DNA of 43,756 bases, from assembly GCA_003427395.1 (NCBI GenBank), contig BFEA01000286.1:472977-516732 (forward strand), read 5' to 3'. This document shows positions 31,346 to 42,184 of the stretch, in pieces. The notes beneath the pieces were generated by a model, which was not told the origin of the DNA, ran no database searches, and saw only the letters and a program-made list of their open reading frames with translations. The first letter of the stretch is position 1. Each line of letters starts with the position of its first letter. Position numbers and translations under genes: made by a program. This DNA comes from Chara braunii. Its lineage: Eukaryota; Streptophyta; Charophyceae; Charales; Characeae.

Positions 31346-32519
31346 AACTGGTCCAGGACAACTAAGCGACTGGGTCAATCATTACGACATCCTATCCAAA
31401 CCCCTTTAAACCAACAAAAGCAAACAATGGGTAGTTTATGTTTAAGTTGATAAATTACAACAAGCATAGTTGATTCCCTCAATCCAATAAAATTTTGAAG
31501 AAAATTCAAAAATATATGCAGACCGATCGAACGAGTGAAAACATAGTAGGGAATAACACAATAAGGGCCTAAGGGGTTGTAGGGGAATCACGTCGGCCTA
31601 TCTCATACTTAACATTCCTGTCTCTAGGGTCCCGTATGAATCCCGATAGAGTTTCGCAATCAGTAGGTTGACCTCCCACATGGCCTTGATACGGTCTTGT
31701 GGGTTGCAATCCCAACGACCGACTTCTTTTCCTAAACCTTTGGTATAAAATAAAAGTAAGAAAGGCAGAAAGAGAGCATTCTCAAGGTACAAAAAGGGGC
31801 CACTCAGATTCGCATGGAGAGGGAATCAGTGCTTTTAAATCCTCAAGGTCCCGCAATGGCGGTCAATCGCAAAGTTCGAAGTTTGAGTCACAAATATTGC
31901 CGCAAATTCACAACGGTAACCGCCACCTCCTGCCCACTGCTTGCAGTTGCAGCCTCTGAAAAAGAGAAATAGCAACACCTCGAGACCACAGTTGTTGTTG
32001 CCGGAAATATGGTTATCTAAGTAGCAATCCCAGTCGTACCTTGCAACCACAACCTACTGTGAAAAACAACAGCGCTCTGCAACAACGACAGTACTAGGAC
32101 TAACTACGTTGATAACATCGATATGAAAATCATGGTCATAACGACGACCTCCTTATGGATTAACTAGAAGCAACAGTCTTACAAGTTAAGATGCAAAATT
32201 GAGATTTTTGTCTCCTGTGAGTTGAATGGTAATACCAAATTTCATGATACGAGCGTGGAATTGGTGGTATGGTGGTTAGAGTTTGCGCGAGAAGGGAAGA
32301 AGCTGACAGTGGAAATAAGAAGCGTTACGTGCAGTGGTACGTTTTAGTGAAGATAGTGAGAAGGTGAATATAGAGAAAAATAGGGAGGAGGGGTTCGAGG
32401 AATGCAATGAGAAAACGTAAGAGGGAAATGAGAGGTTGAGGATGGAAAAAAAAACCAGCAAGGGAATTGCGAGCGAGGCTTACCTGGCGGCAAACGAATC
32501 CGATTGCATTATGGCGATG
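31346..32519. other. Gene-free stretch after the array
   Basis: No gene called. A 64-residue minus-strand open frame at 31598-31792 has a balanced composition but no recognisable family. GCAACAACAG/CGACGACC-like words are scattered through 31910-32160. Confidence 0.35.
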
Positions 32520-33320
32520 CATCTTCCTATCCTCTAACAAAATATTAATTTTCATATATTTACCTGGTCCTCGTAGTTGTGGGTTTGCCCGATGTGGCGT
32601 TGGAACTCATCATCGTGGTCGGCATCGTTATTATTGTGACCCTCTTCATAATCCTCGTCTTCGTCAAACAGATATCTGACTCGTCTTTATCGTGAAAAAT
32701 CTTTGACGGAACTGCTCTAATATGGTGCATATGACCGTACCCTAAGAAGGGGTTTATTTTATTTTTTCTTTGGCCAAGTAGTGGGCGTGCCTATAACGAG
32801 AGGCAACAACATAGTATATTTTCCCTGTGTGAGAGAAAGATTCATTCTTATCTTGCACATCTGGTGAATAGTGGGCGACACATGAAGAAACAGTAGCACA
32901 TATATCTGCGCGCATGAGAGAGAAAGATAGTAGACATGGTGAAGCGATTGGAGAAGCGGATGACGGAGGTGATGAACAAGGAGAAGATGAGAGAGAAGGT
33001 CAGATCGGAGAGGAAAGAAGATTGGCGGGAAGGGGCCCAAATCGCTTACCTAACGTATCATATGGCCACATGCGCACTCTTGGTTGCTTTGTTTGTTCTC
33101 TAAACGAGTATCGGGACAATGCTAGCGGATAGGTGTGTTTCGATGGAGGAGAGCATGCTTCAAGTTGATGCAAAGCAGGAGGAAGTTGTGACGAGATAAG
33201 GGGTAAATGGCCTGAACAGAAGGCCACACTACATGCATAGGAGATGTGGAGGTAAGAATATGTGACAATATGGCAGTGTATCTTCCCATGCTCTAGCAAA
33301 AAATAATATCCTCATTTTCT
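32520..33320. repeat. Two diverged copies of a ~770-bp-spaced block
   Basis: ATGGCGATGCATCTTCCTAT then CCTCTAACAAAATATTAAT near 32510 is echoed by ATGGCAGTGTATCTTCCCAT then GCTCTAGCAAAAAATAAT near 33270. The following GTCGTCATCGTTGTT-type low-complexity tracts are also similar. Confidence 0.6.
32841..32878. mobile_element. Half copy of the 42536-42658 hairpin element
   Basis: GATTCATTCTTATCTTGCAC, then ATCTGGTGAATAGTGG, matches the reverse complement of the left arm at 42541-42588. The partner arm is missing here. Confidence 0.6.
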
Positions 33321-34547
33321 ACATTTAGTGATTAGTGGAGCATGGACTTAGTTGTGCACAATGCCATGACCGTGCTAATTGTCGTGTTTTTCATCGAATT
33401 GCATTTCCATGTGGTACTGATCGTGCAATGGCGCTCGAAATCGTGGCTTTCCCTCCGTGATGCTATTAACAATACTCGTTGTTTTTGGTACGTGGGATCG
33501 CAGGTGTCTTTGGAACTCTTGCTTCAAGGTATTGCCTTCATCCTAGTGATCGTCGTCTCCGTCAACGTTGTCGTCACTTTCGTTTGGTTGCTGCTGACCA
33601 AGCGGTTGGTCATGGTCGTGATCAAGATTCGAGAGCTACTTGTCATTCCACTCCTGGCCGCGGTGTCCGTGATCGTCATTGTAGTTATCAATTTTGTAGT
33701 TGGTGTGTTTTCCAACAGTGCTTGTTTCCTCAATGTGATGTTCATAATAACATTGGCATTCACAGTTGTGACCTTAGCCTTCTTCTAGTTGTGGCCACCA
33801 TCATCGTTGTTGGGCTTTGTTATTTTTCAGTATAAATGAACCTGGTTGGGGACTTGGGTCATGTGCATTAGAAGGTAAGGGGCACCGAACGTGCATATAT
33901 TGAGAAAGAGGGGAAACGAGAGTGGAGAGGAGATGACACATTGTGACTAGCTTGGTTAACGAAAATTGTTGCATGATTGTTCTTAGTGGGTGAAGCGACA
34001 TTTCTGGCTAATACTATTGACGACCGCAACTTTGATCGCACAGGCAGTAGAGGACTCGAAGTGGGAGTGAGTTGTGGGATATTGTTAGTTAGAAAAGTAG
34101 GTAGGACTACAACTTGTTGAGGTAAGCGAGAATGAGGGGGGGGAGACAAATACTAAGAGGGGTAGTAGGGGAATGAACGATCGGGTCACTACAGTCGGCC
34201 ATGTTGCTGTTGGTATAACTTGGCGGGGTATAAGCCCTGACGTCTCTATGTATTATGTTGAGAACGTGGTCTTCGCTTGAGATACACATCTGAGGAGGGA
34301 TGCAGGAAAACGTTGAGTACATGGGCAACGTGAGTTATCAGCCCACTAAAATTACGTCATAGTTAGTGTTCCAATTGATTGAAGGACCCGATGAAGTGTC
34401 TGAGGCAGAGTGCTCGCTCGACGTTGTTGTGCCTTTATGTGTATTGCTTGTTGTCCCTACCAGTTGAGTGGGCAGGAGGGAGCACTATTATTGACTTTTG
34501 TTGTCAAAACCACCCATGTTATCATTAAAGTATGGGTCGTGTTGTCT
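33321..34547. other. Low-complexity GTC/GTT/ATC-rich region and flank, no gene called
   Basis: A 148-codon plus-strand frame (33342-33788) is strongly hydrophobic, rich in Val, Ile and Leu. All frames there are dominated by the same trinucleotide-like words (GTCGTCATCGTT), so I read it as composition, not a membrane protein. Nothing is recognised at 33842-34547. Confidence 0.4.
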
Positions 34548-34886
34548 TGCTGCATGTGGCGTCATGTGTAGACCACTCAGTGGACTAGTTGTGCACTCTA
34601 AGGCAATAACTACTTAACTGTGACAATGTCATGTTGTTGTCAAGTTTGAGTTGCCGCCCTAGCTGCATGTGGCGTCACGTGTAGACCACTCAGTGGACTA
34701 GTTGTGCACTCTAAGGCAATAACTACTTAACTGTGGCAATGTCATGTTGTTGTCAAGTTTGAGTTGCCGCCCTAGCTGCATGTGGCGTCACGTGTAGACC
34801 ACTCAGTGGACTAGTTGTGCACTCTAAGGCAATAACTACTTAACTGTGGCAATGTCATGTTGTTGTCAAGTTTGAGTTGCCGCCCT
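34548..34886. repeat. Three exact 113-bp tandem units
   Basis: TGCATGTGGCGTCAYGTGTA falls at 34551, 34664 and 34777. The block is exactly 3 x 113 bp. Units 2 and 3 appear identical; unit 1 differs at a few positions (GTCATGTG, CTGTGACAAT). Each unit holds TAGACCACTCAGTGGACTA, a near-perfect 19-bp palindrome. Confidence 0.95.
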
Positions 34887-34945
34887 ATCGTGGATAGTCT
34901 GCTTGCCCAGTGAACTCGAGGTTGCTGTTATTCCTGAGCGCTGGC

Positions 34946-34946
<1 letters not shown>

Positions 34947-35012
<66 letters not shown>
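34947..35012. repeat. T66 homopolymer
   Basis: 66 consecutive T between CTGGCG and ACAGCAGG, directly readable. No flanking direct repeat was found, unlike at 6017-6074. Confidence 0.95.
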
Positions 35013-35015
<3 letters not shown>

Positions 35016-35820
35016 GCAGGTTGCTATTGTTGGTTAGGCTATTGGTGCCTTGTTACGATGCTATTGTGTTCTTCCGTCTTCTTTTCTCGTTCCCGTTGTC
35101 TTCTTCGACCCGCAAACTTTTTTCTTCTTACCTTCTTTTTTAATAACCTCACCAGTTCTGAAGATGCCGAGAATTTACTATTGGGCATAGTGTAAGTCTG
35201 ACACGTTAGCTACCGTCTCAATGTTGCGCCAAGCAATAAGGTTATGGCACAAATAAGAACTTCACATCCTCATGTTTCACCCTGTTTTCCTTTCTCTCTG
35301 ATTAACGCAGTGTTACCGCTAACAATGAGATACTAGAAAGGTAAGTCAAAGCAACCACTGAATCTAAGTAGCACAACTGATGTAGCCTCCACAATATACT
35401 CGAGGTTGTGAAGTCCGGTTGCCTAGGACTGTGCCGGGAATGAATCTAACCAAACATAAACATAAGTTTCAACAATAAACTAGTGGGTAGCATTAAAGCG
35501 GAAAAAAATAACGGTCACCAACCTTGGAATAACGCCATAAAGTTTTTCAGGCCCAATGAACTGTAAATTATTTTATTTTGGTCATTCAGTTGCATATAGA
35601 CTCGAGCTTGGATCTATGTTTCATCAGCTTGCAGGTGTACCAACGGAGCTAAGCCCATTGGTTCAGTTGTCGTCCCCGATACTATTACGGGGCCCGACCT
35701 GAAAACAAAATTATCAGTAATTATAAAATTACAAATAACAATAAAACTAATTTGAAAACAGAGGAGGGGGTCGCTCGTCCCCACTTGATCTTGACCACCG
35801 TGCGCGTTGTCGAGCACATC
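35013..35820. other. Gene-free stretch
   Basis: Nothing recognised on either strand. Confidence 0.45.
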
Positions 35821-36060
35821 GGTCCCGCGTCGGGCGGGACCTTCCCGACCTCATCACGTAGGAGTTGGTCTACTCATGATACTTAAATGAAGTTTCTGCA
35901 ACCGCTCTGACCGAGTGCGACAGCCATACCTCTCGCGAGGCCCCACGACAGGATAGGGCCTACGCGAGGTACAACTTACCTCCACCTGTGAGAACTGTCA
36001 TTTCCCTTCGGTGAGCGTATCCCCACTGAGCTACCAGTCCGCAATACGAAAGCTAATCAG
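35821..36060 (-). other. Hairpin-rich block with a perfect tRNA box A (candidate decayed SINE or structured RNA)
   Basis: The minus strand reads TGGTAGCTCAGTGGGG at 36021-36036, containing TAGCTCAGTGGG, a full match to the pol III box A consensus. A good box B is not found. At 35932-35968, CTCGCGAGGCCC...GGGCCTACGCGAG forms a 12-13 bp stem with a 12-nt loop. At 35821-35841, GGTCCCGC-GTCGG-GCGGGACC forms an 8-bp stem. Confidence 0.45.
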
Positions 36061-37500
36061 TTGCAATCACAGAGGTCGGTCAGCCGAGGACGTTTTCTCG
36101 TACGCTGTAGCATAGGGGGTACGTGAGGTCCTACGCCTCTATTGGATCCCCACGCAAATCGACGCATTGGGGGGTTGAAGTCCCAAGCGCAACTCGTCGT
36201 CGGTCGACTAGGACGCATCCCACTCACCACCCTTTACACCAATCTTTAAAACATAAAATTAAAAACACTCTCAAACAATATAACAACACTCATAGTCTCT
36301 TTAGTATCCAACCCATAACCTTTCGACATGGAAATCGGTTAAGCGACACACACGAGACTTAGTATAAAACCGCACGGTCTCAGGGCCTTCTCATATCGAC
36401 TAGCAATGCACGCAGTCGCAATGATGACGTACTATGTAGTACCTATAATCATGCAGTCCTCGAAGATTTTGAGGGTCGTGTTCGACACTTAAGTGTCGGC
36501 TGACACACGACTTGAGGGGTTAATCTATGGACGCTAGACAACCGCCAAGGCGGTTGATCACCACACCCTCTTCTGCATTTTGCGGAGAGTGGGTGGTACA
36601 CAGGTTCATACCTGTGGTGACAGTCGTCTTTCAAGACCTTGGAGGCAAACTCCATCATCCAGGGCCTGAAGAGAGATCAAGGGGGTTGACTTGGACGAAT
36701 GTCATGGACTACAACGTCCTACTATAATAATTTTAAAAAGCAGAGGGTAAAAGTGAATCTCCCTTTCTCTTTCAAAGCATAATTTGTCTATCCCTCACGC
36801 ACGGTCGCAATGGGTCGCGCGAACGCTCAAGGCATATGTATGTACATATACAAAATGTTATTTAATATAGGGCGATCGCTTCTCACAATCACAGTGAGAC
36901 TCCTCTCGGCCATATATATATATGTGTATGATGACAGACAATCAAATTTAGACTCTGAACCACAAACATACCAGCAATCACATCAAAGATTCAACCAAAA
37001 CCCACACACTACACGAGGTAACTTCAACCATTTTTTACACTCATACCCCTTGCCTTAGCCATACAAGCTCCAACCTTTGTCCAACCTTCCATAAAATAAA
37101 AACACTCAATATCTTTGTTGAATAACTATTCAATAAAGTCCGGGTGAAAACCCAAATGAGACAATTCAAACCACATGGTTAAAGTCTTTAGGTTGAGTTG
37201 GCAATAATGAATTTGGAGTTAAATCGTAAAACCGACGAATCGACAACTGACCTGTTATCAGTGATAACCGAAAATGATCCTCGTGGGATCAAGCTGAATC
37301 TACTCTAAATCCTGAATCGGAATAACCACAAAGACCTGTAACACAAGACAGGTCAATGCCCAAGGCTAAACTATCAGTGTATGGGAAAGGAATATCCATA
37401 GCACATCCTTGCTCAAGATTCTTATGCCCACTAAGTCTAAGTCTACCTCTAAGCCAGTGCCAAAAGAAGTTAGACCTGTGGCAGAATCTCCCCTATACAG
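36061..37500. other. Gene-free stretch with one perfect palindrome
   Basis: CGACACTTAAGTGTCG at 36483-36498 is a perfect 16-bp palindrome. No gene or other repeat is recognised elsewhere. Confidence 0.5.
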
Positions 37501-37501
37501 G

Positions 37502-37579
37502 GTGGATCGTCAAAATCGTCACATGTCAAAATATAATCTAGTGGATCGTCAAAATCGTCACCTGTCAAAATATAATCTA
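37502..37579. repeat. Two 39-bp tandem units
   Basis: GTGGATCGTCAAAATCGTCA starts at 37502 and 37541; the units differ at one position (CACATGTC/CACCTGTC). Preceding and following words, GGCAGAATCTCCCCTATA and TTTTGGCAGCGCTTCCC, resemble the GGCAGCATCTCCCCTAGGG words of the large array. Confidence 0.88.
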
Positions 37580-37594
37580 TCTCTTTTAAACTAA

Positions 37595-37719
37595 CAAAAT
37601 TTTGGCAGCGCTTCCCGTAGGAAAAGGTCCACGACCTTTTTCTCGACCTTTAGTCCAATATCGAACGGGGCGAAGTCGTACAACCCAGGGGGTTCCGGAG
37701 TCCAGTTTTCGACGCCCCC
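37595..37719 (-). pseudogene. In-frame continuation of the Ty3 polyprotein beyond a TAG
   Basis: On the minus strand the frame of 37720-39237 hits TAG at 37720-37722. It then stays open for about 41 codons, with a protein-like reading (contains ENWTPEPPGLYDF), to a second TAG near 37595. The TAG may be a mutation or, less likely, a readthrough stop. No reverse transcriptase motif (such as a YxDD box) follows. Confidence 0.45.
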
Positions 37720-39237
37720 CTATAGCAGTCGGATTTCTTTTCGTATGGTGAGCAACAAGCCGGGAGGAATTCTTGAGATATTACAAGACTGTTTATCCCA
37801 ATATCTAGATAACAATGGGGTGATTGCCTCGTGTATGGTTCGAGGGGGTTCCCAAGAATCCGCCAACTGGGATATCTGAACCAGCGGTTCTTCCATGATC
37901 AGTGCTCTGGTTCGCTGCACGTCCCTTGTGAAAACGAAGGTTTTCGTTGCTTGCTGTCGAAGTGGGTAGCAGACTCTTTGTCGTGTTAGCTCGAGAATTT
38001 GAGGGTCTGCATCTTCCTCACTCTCGGAGGTGGATGATGATAGTGGGGATTCAACGTCGGATTCGTCAATGGATTCGTCCCACCTTATCATTCGCAGGAT
38101 CTCACTGGGTTCCTGTCCTTGTCGTTCAGGCATCAACGTCGTCCGAAGGGGAAGGCGCATCGAAACGGTGTACGACTTTCCTCCAGTGCTGTGGAGGATG
38201 ACTGCTTGTCGTTCGAAATCCAGCGTGGCCCACAAGGCTGTGAGGGCTAGTAATCCGACGAGGATATCGTACGTGGTCACGTTTAGGACCACTACGTCGC
38301 CTAAGGCGTGGACCTTACCTATTCGGAAGGCGATGTTCGCCATCCTCCCTGCGACTCGGATCTTACCTTCGTCGGTGGAAACGAAGTGATCGCCCTCCGC
38401 GAGAGGAATCACGTATTTCTGCCGGCCGAACTGCTCGACCGCCCGTAGGGAGATGGTCAGGACTGCGGCTCCCGAATCAAGGACCGCACTGTAGGGGTTT
38501 CCCCAGACTTCCACGTCACACTCGGCGGATCTCCACGATAGGGATTTGATCTGTAGGAATTGATCGTCTTTTCGAATCAGGCCCATCCGGACGGGTTCGG
38601 AGGTGCTTGGCTCCTCCGGCTTAGGGTCTCTAGCGAGAGCTTTTCCTTTTGCGGCTGCCAATTTAGTGAGGGTAAATCGCTTTCGGGTTGCCTTGCAGTG
38701 CTGTAGCATCCAGTCATTAGCCTGTTCGGGGATGGTTAGCAGGTGTCCGATGGGCAAGGGGATGCGGTGATCCAAGGCACAAACTATATCTAGCACATCG
38801 ATCTCTCCCGTGACGAACGAGGGTCCTCCGAATTCCATTTCCCTTGGGCAGGGCCTCCATTCTGAAACTTCGTTGTCGTCGGGGGCAGGCTGGATGGCCC
38901 CTATCATGCCGAGGCCCGGGTATCCCAACGATATGTATTGATCGAGCGGGATGAACTCCGCCGCTTCCTTCGTGACCCCCGACGGGCTTGCACCGTTGTC
39001 GGTTTCCTCTACCATTGTGGCCACCCACCCAGGTCCGTTAGCAATCGGTGCGGCGGCCGCTGGCGCGGTTCTTGTTTGTGTGAGTCGGTGGGGAAAGTTT
39101 CGTGCTATGTGCCCGGGCTGATGACATGTGTAACAAACACTTATGTCAGTTGTCGCCGCGCCCACCGCTGGAGCGGGGGCTGCGCCTTGCATCATTGGTG
39201 CTGCTTTGACTGCAATGGGGCGCATCGATCTTATCAA
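37720..39237 (-). pseudogene. Ty3-type Gag C-terminus, zinc knuckle and aspartic protease
   Basis: An open stretch of 506 codons. Near its start is CYTCHQPGHIARNF, a CX2CX4HX4C nucleocapsid knuckle in which the last Cys is Phe (TTT at 39094-39096, one base from TGT). About 240-250 residues in is VLDSGAAVLTI, the DSGA active-site motif of a retropepsin, followed by the LVGL-type flap/core pattern expected of the family. The first codon, TTG at 39237, is not a real start. The preceding Gag part is in another frame, so this is a continuation after a frameshift. RT, RNase H and integrase are absent from the following sequence, so the element is truncated. The product would process the retroelement polyprotein if intact. 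Confidence 0.82.
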
Positions 39238-39655
39238 TGATTCGATCCGAGGATTGTGCTTGTTCTTTCTTACTTTCTTGCATTAGGCTAACCAGTGTTC
39301 GAGTTAGTTTTAATATCGCATTTGATTCGCCAGGCCTTCCAGGGGCCTCCAAAGGAGGCGGAGGTGTGACCATAACTGGTAATCCGGAAGCCGTGTCAGG
39401 TATCGATCTCTTGGCTACGACCTGCTCTAGGTAAGTGACTGGACCGGAGACAAAACCCATATTTTCGAATTTGTTTTGGAGTGCGACCAGCTCGGCTTTC
39501 GCTCTGGCAAGTTCCGAGGAGTCTCCATCTTTTGCATGATCTTCACTTTCTAGAAAGTTAGCGGCGAATTTCCGTTCCATTTCTTCTGCCCCATCCATAA
39601 TCTGTTGCATTGTGTGATTAATGGGGGGAAATTGCTTCCGTAATTTTGTCCTCAT
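39146..39655 (-). pseudogene. Middle part of the Ty3-type Gag
   Basis: About 169 codons starting within RTKLRKQFPP. It is rich in charged residues with a possible coiled-coil stretch (AKAELVALQNKFENM) and a Pro-rich linker (VTPPPPLE). It continues the capsid part at 39772-40110 after an in-frame TAG and a frame change near 39690. It overlaps the following frame by about 90 nt, so a second frameshift lies between about 39146 and 39290. Confidence 0.75.
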
Positions 39656-39771
39656 CGCCCGACTACGAAGCCCATCGATAAATAGATCCTCCCAACCTTT
39701 TCGTCCCTCTCAGATTTGACGAACAGTCCATAGAACCTACTGCGATATTCCGTGACATATTCGAGAGGCTT

Positions 39772-40110
39772 CTAAACTCGGTCTTTAATCATTAAGAAGG
39801 CTTGTTCAGGGTGGATATAGTCGAACCTGTTCAAGAAGTCCCTTTCAAAGGTCGGGAGATCTATCCAAGCGTAAGTGCTAAACCAGTGATGTGCATCCCA
39901 TCCCAGTCTAGCGGGGATGTTGATCCGAGCTTCGTCGTTGTCATATTGTTGTGCACGTAAGGTAGCTAGCCATGCCCCAGCCAGATGGTGTGCGGGGTCG
40001 AAGAGATATAAATCAGGTGGAGTCGCGGGTGCGCGAGCTCGGATGGGTGGCGGGAGAACATGGCCCCCCCCTAACTGTACATTGACGTTTTGCGCCTGAT
40101 TGGCGTTCAT
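39772..40110 (-). pseudogene. N-terminal capsid part of the Ty3-type Gag
   Basis: It starts MNANQAQNVN, 145 bp downstream of the primer binding site, a usual leader length. It carries the Retrotrans_gag-type pattern: W-L-A-T-L-R, then RLGWDAHHWFSTYAW, then FERDFLNRFDYIHPEQA. It stops at TAG 39772-39774; the same frame then continues KPLEYVTEYRSRFYGLF, clearly more Gag, so the TAG is a disabling mutation (CAG to TAG would explain it). Confidence 0.82.
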
Positions 40111-40255
40111 ATTAGCGGCCGGTCGTCCGGCCGATCGGTTTCTAAGTACTATAGGATCGCGTCGTGGTGCGTTCCGCTGTCTAGCCCGTCCTTTGTTCGC
40201 CAGATCGTACTGTGCGACTTATTTACCCACTTCTCTTATGAGCTCGCCACGTGTC

Positions 40256-40268
40256 GGCTCTGATACCA
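40256..40268 (-). other. Retrotransposon primer binding site, initiator tRNA-Met type
   Basis: The minus strand reads TGGTATCAGAGCC, complementary to the 3' end of plant initiator tRNA-Met and the common PBS of plant LTR retrotransposons. It lies just upstream of the Gag start on the same strand, which fixes the orientation of this element. Confidence 0.9.
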
Positions 40269-41890
40269 ACCTCACGCCCAACGCGACTTCCTAATAGGAG
40301 TGGGATGGGGGCCCAAAAATGCCAAAAAAAAAGGGGGGTGTGCCAAGGATTTTAGGAGAGTGGGGGTGGAGTCCCAGGTCGGAACTGAGATCTCCTGTGG
40401 CAAGTTTTAGGGACAATGGTGCAAAATGGTGCGGACGGATCGTATCTGGCGTTTCGGCCTTCGGGGAGGGGGCTATGGCCTCTGCCAGTTGCGTCGCCTC
40501 GGTCGGTCCCTTGTCTAGCGGATTGGTGGGACACCGTGGCTGTCGTGTTGTTGTCGGCGCCACTCGTAACAGGCTTCGGAATCCAACGGGCCGGGCCGTA
40601 GGCGGAGGCCGTGCAATCGCTCCTCAGCTTCGATTCGAGTTCGTTGGATAGATCCCGAAGCTTGACGTGTCTGGTACTGCTGGCAATCTTCACACGGTGG
40701 GTTGGGCCAATAGCGAGCGATGGAACTCCACGGTACCACTGTGAGCTGGTGATATGGAAGGAGGAGATGGAAGGGAGGGAAGCTGGTAGTAATAACAACG
40801 AAGCCCGGGGATATGATGTAATATCGAGCATTGTCCGTATCTGGGTAGTCTGGGCCCCTAGGGTCGCTGGTTATAGCCAGTGAAAATCCCCCGCGCACAG
40901 CCGGTCGTTCTCTGTCAGACAGGGGAATTCCGGGTTTCTCAAGTTTCCCCGTCGTCTGACTTGTTCGCCTTCCCAGTACTCGCGATACTCCGGATCCCTC
41001 ATGCTTTTATGATCGGTGATCCAAAAGGGACTTTCCTCCGCCATATATGGCTAATAAATTCAATTTCCCGCATCCTTATGGTAAATTTGAGGTCCGCTCA
41101 TGTAGACGCACACGTACGCTGCGACTCGTTTTCTTCGAGATCGCGGTCGTACGTGAGCGTGTGCACGAGTGGCAGGGAATCTGGCTCGGGTTTCCTATGA
41201 CGCGATAAATTCCGAAAAAGCAGAAGAGAAAAACAATTCCGCGAGCCCGTGGGGGCTCGTCATCAGTTGAAAATTCAAAAACGATATTCCCGCACGATGA
41301 CCGCGCCAAAATTCCCAGTGCCCACAGGAGAACAAGAAAGAAGCTATGGCACGATTTCTCTCACTCACCAAGGCGCGACTAACCAACCGTTGGCATGGGA
41401 TTTTCGCGACACCAATCTGACAACTTCTAGTAGAAAACAAAAAGAAATGAGGGCATCCATGCAACTAGCCCGCCCGACCCATCTTCCCACAGCTCACGAG
41501 CCTCACCCATTCGACCCGTCGTATTTCCCCAAACAGCTTCGCGCAGAAAGTCGCGCGATTACAAAAAATAGTTCGTCACAGTGTTCCTGTTTGCCTGGCT
41601 TGCTTCTGTGCCACACGTGAAGGACTGGGAAGTCGTTTCTAGGTGTTCTGAGACTATGGGACGTAGCTGGTCATTCATGACTAAAGATACGAGGTCTTGA
41701 CGCGTAGTAAGTAGGTTCTAGCTGGTTCTGGACAAATTTTAAAATAGGATGGTCGAAGTAGGCCTGTCGTGAAAACCGGTAGGATATAGACTGTTTTTTT
41801 GGTTGGTACAGGGGGGCTTGATCAATCACTTGGCTCGGAAGTTTCGAGAGTCAATTTTCGAAGGGTCGGAGTAGACCTGGTATAGATCTC
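40269..41890 (-). mobile_element. Presumed 5' LTR / flank of the minus-strand Ty3 element
   Basis: By position the 5' LTR should lie just above 40268. I could not find its TG...CA ends or a second copy in the window, so boundaries are unknown. An imperfect inverted repeat, GTCAGAC(A)GGGGAA...TTTCCCCGTCGTCTGAC, sits at 40916-40962. Open frames here have no family features. Confidence 0.4.
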
Positions 41891-42140
41891 TCTGTATTTG
41901 TCTAGGTTTTAGGGAAGGTGAGCTCGAAAGTTTCGAGGACTGTAGTCTTTTTTTGTGTTTGTATTTGTCTGGGTTCTGGGGAAGGTGAGCTCGGGATTTT
42001 CAAGGACTGTGGATTTTTCCTTTTGTGTTTGATGGAAGCCTGAACGTGCAGGCGGGATAAGACCTTTTTCCCTAGTTTTTCTTTGTTTTCTCTTTTTTTT
42101 GTGTTTGATGGAAGCTTGGACGTGCAAGCGGGATAGGACC
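41891..42140. repeat. Two short tandem duplications
   Basis: GGGAAGGTGAGCTCG with flanking TTTGTCT(A/G)GGTT is repeated at about 70-bp spacing (near 41914 and 41980). GTGTTTGATGGAAGCYTG, then ACGTGCARGCGGGATA, is repeated at about 80-bp spacing (near 42025 and 42102). Confidence 0.8.
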
Positions 42141-42184
42141 TTTTGCTGTAGGAAGTGTTAGTATTTTAGACCGTCCTATCGTAC

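Noticed and set aside
31598-31792. A 64-residue minus-strand frame with protein-like composition
   Set aside because: No recognisable domain, no neighbouring exons and no second copy. It might be an exon, but I cannot support it.
33342-33788. A 148-codon hydrophobic open frame that looks like a membrane protein
   Set aside because: The DNA is dominated by GTCGTCATCGTT-like low-complexity words, several frames are open at once, and no family pattern or splice context supports it.
36021-36046. A functional tRNA gene on the minus strand
   Set aside because: Box A is perfect, but there is no GTTC-RA box B, no closing D stem and no acceptor stem.
40291-40898. Overlapping 90-159 codon frames above the Ty3 primer binding site
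   Set aside because: They lie where the 5' LTR should be, overlap on both strands, and show no domain.
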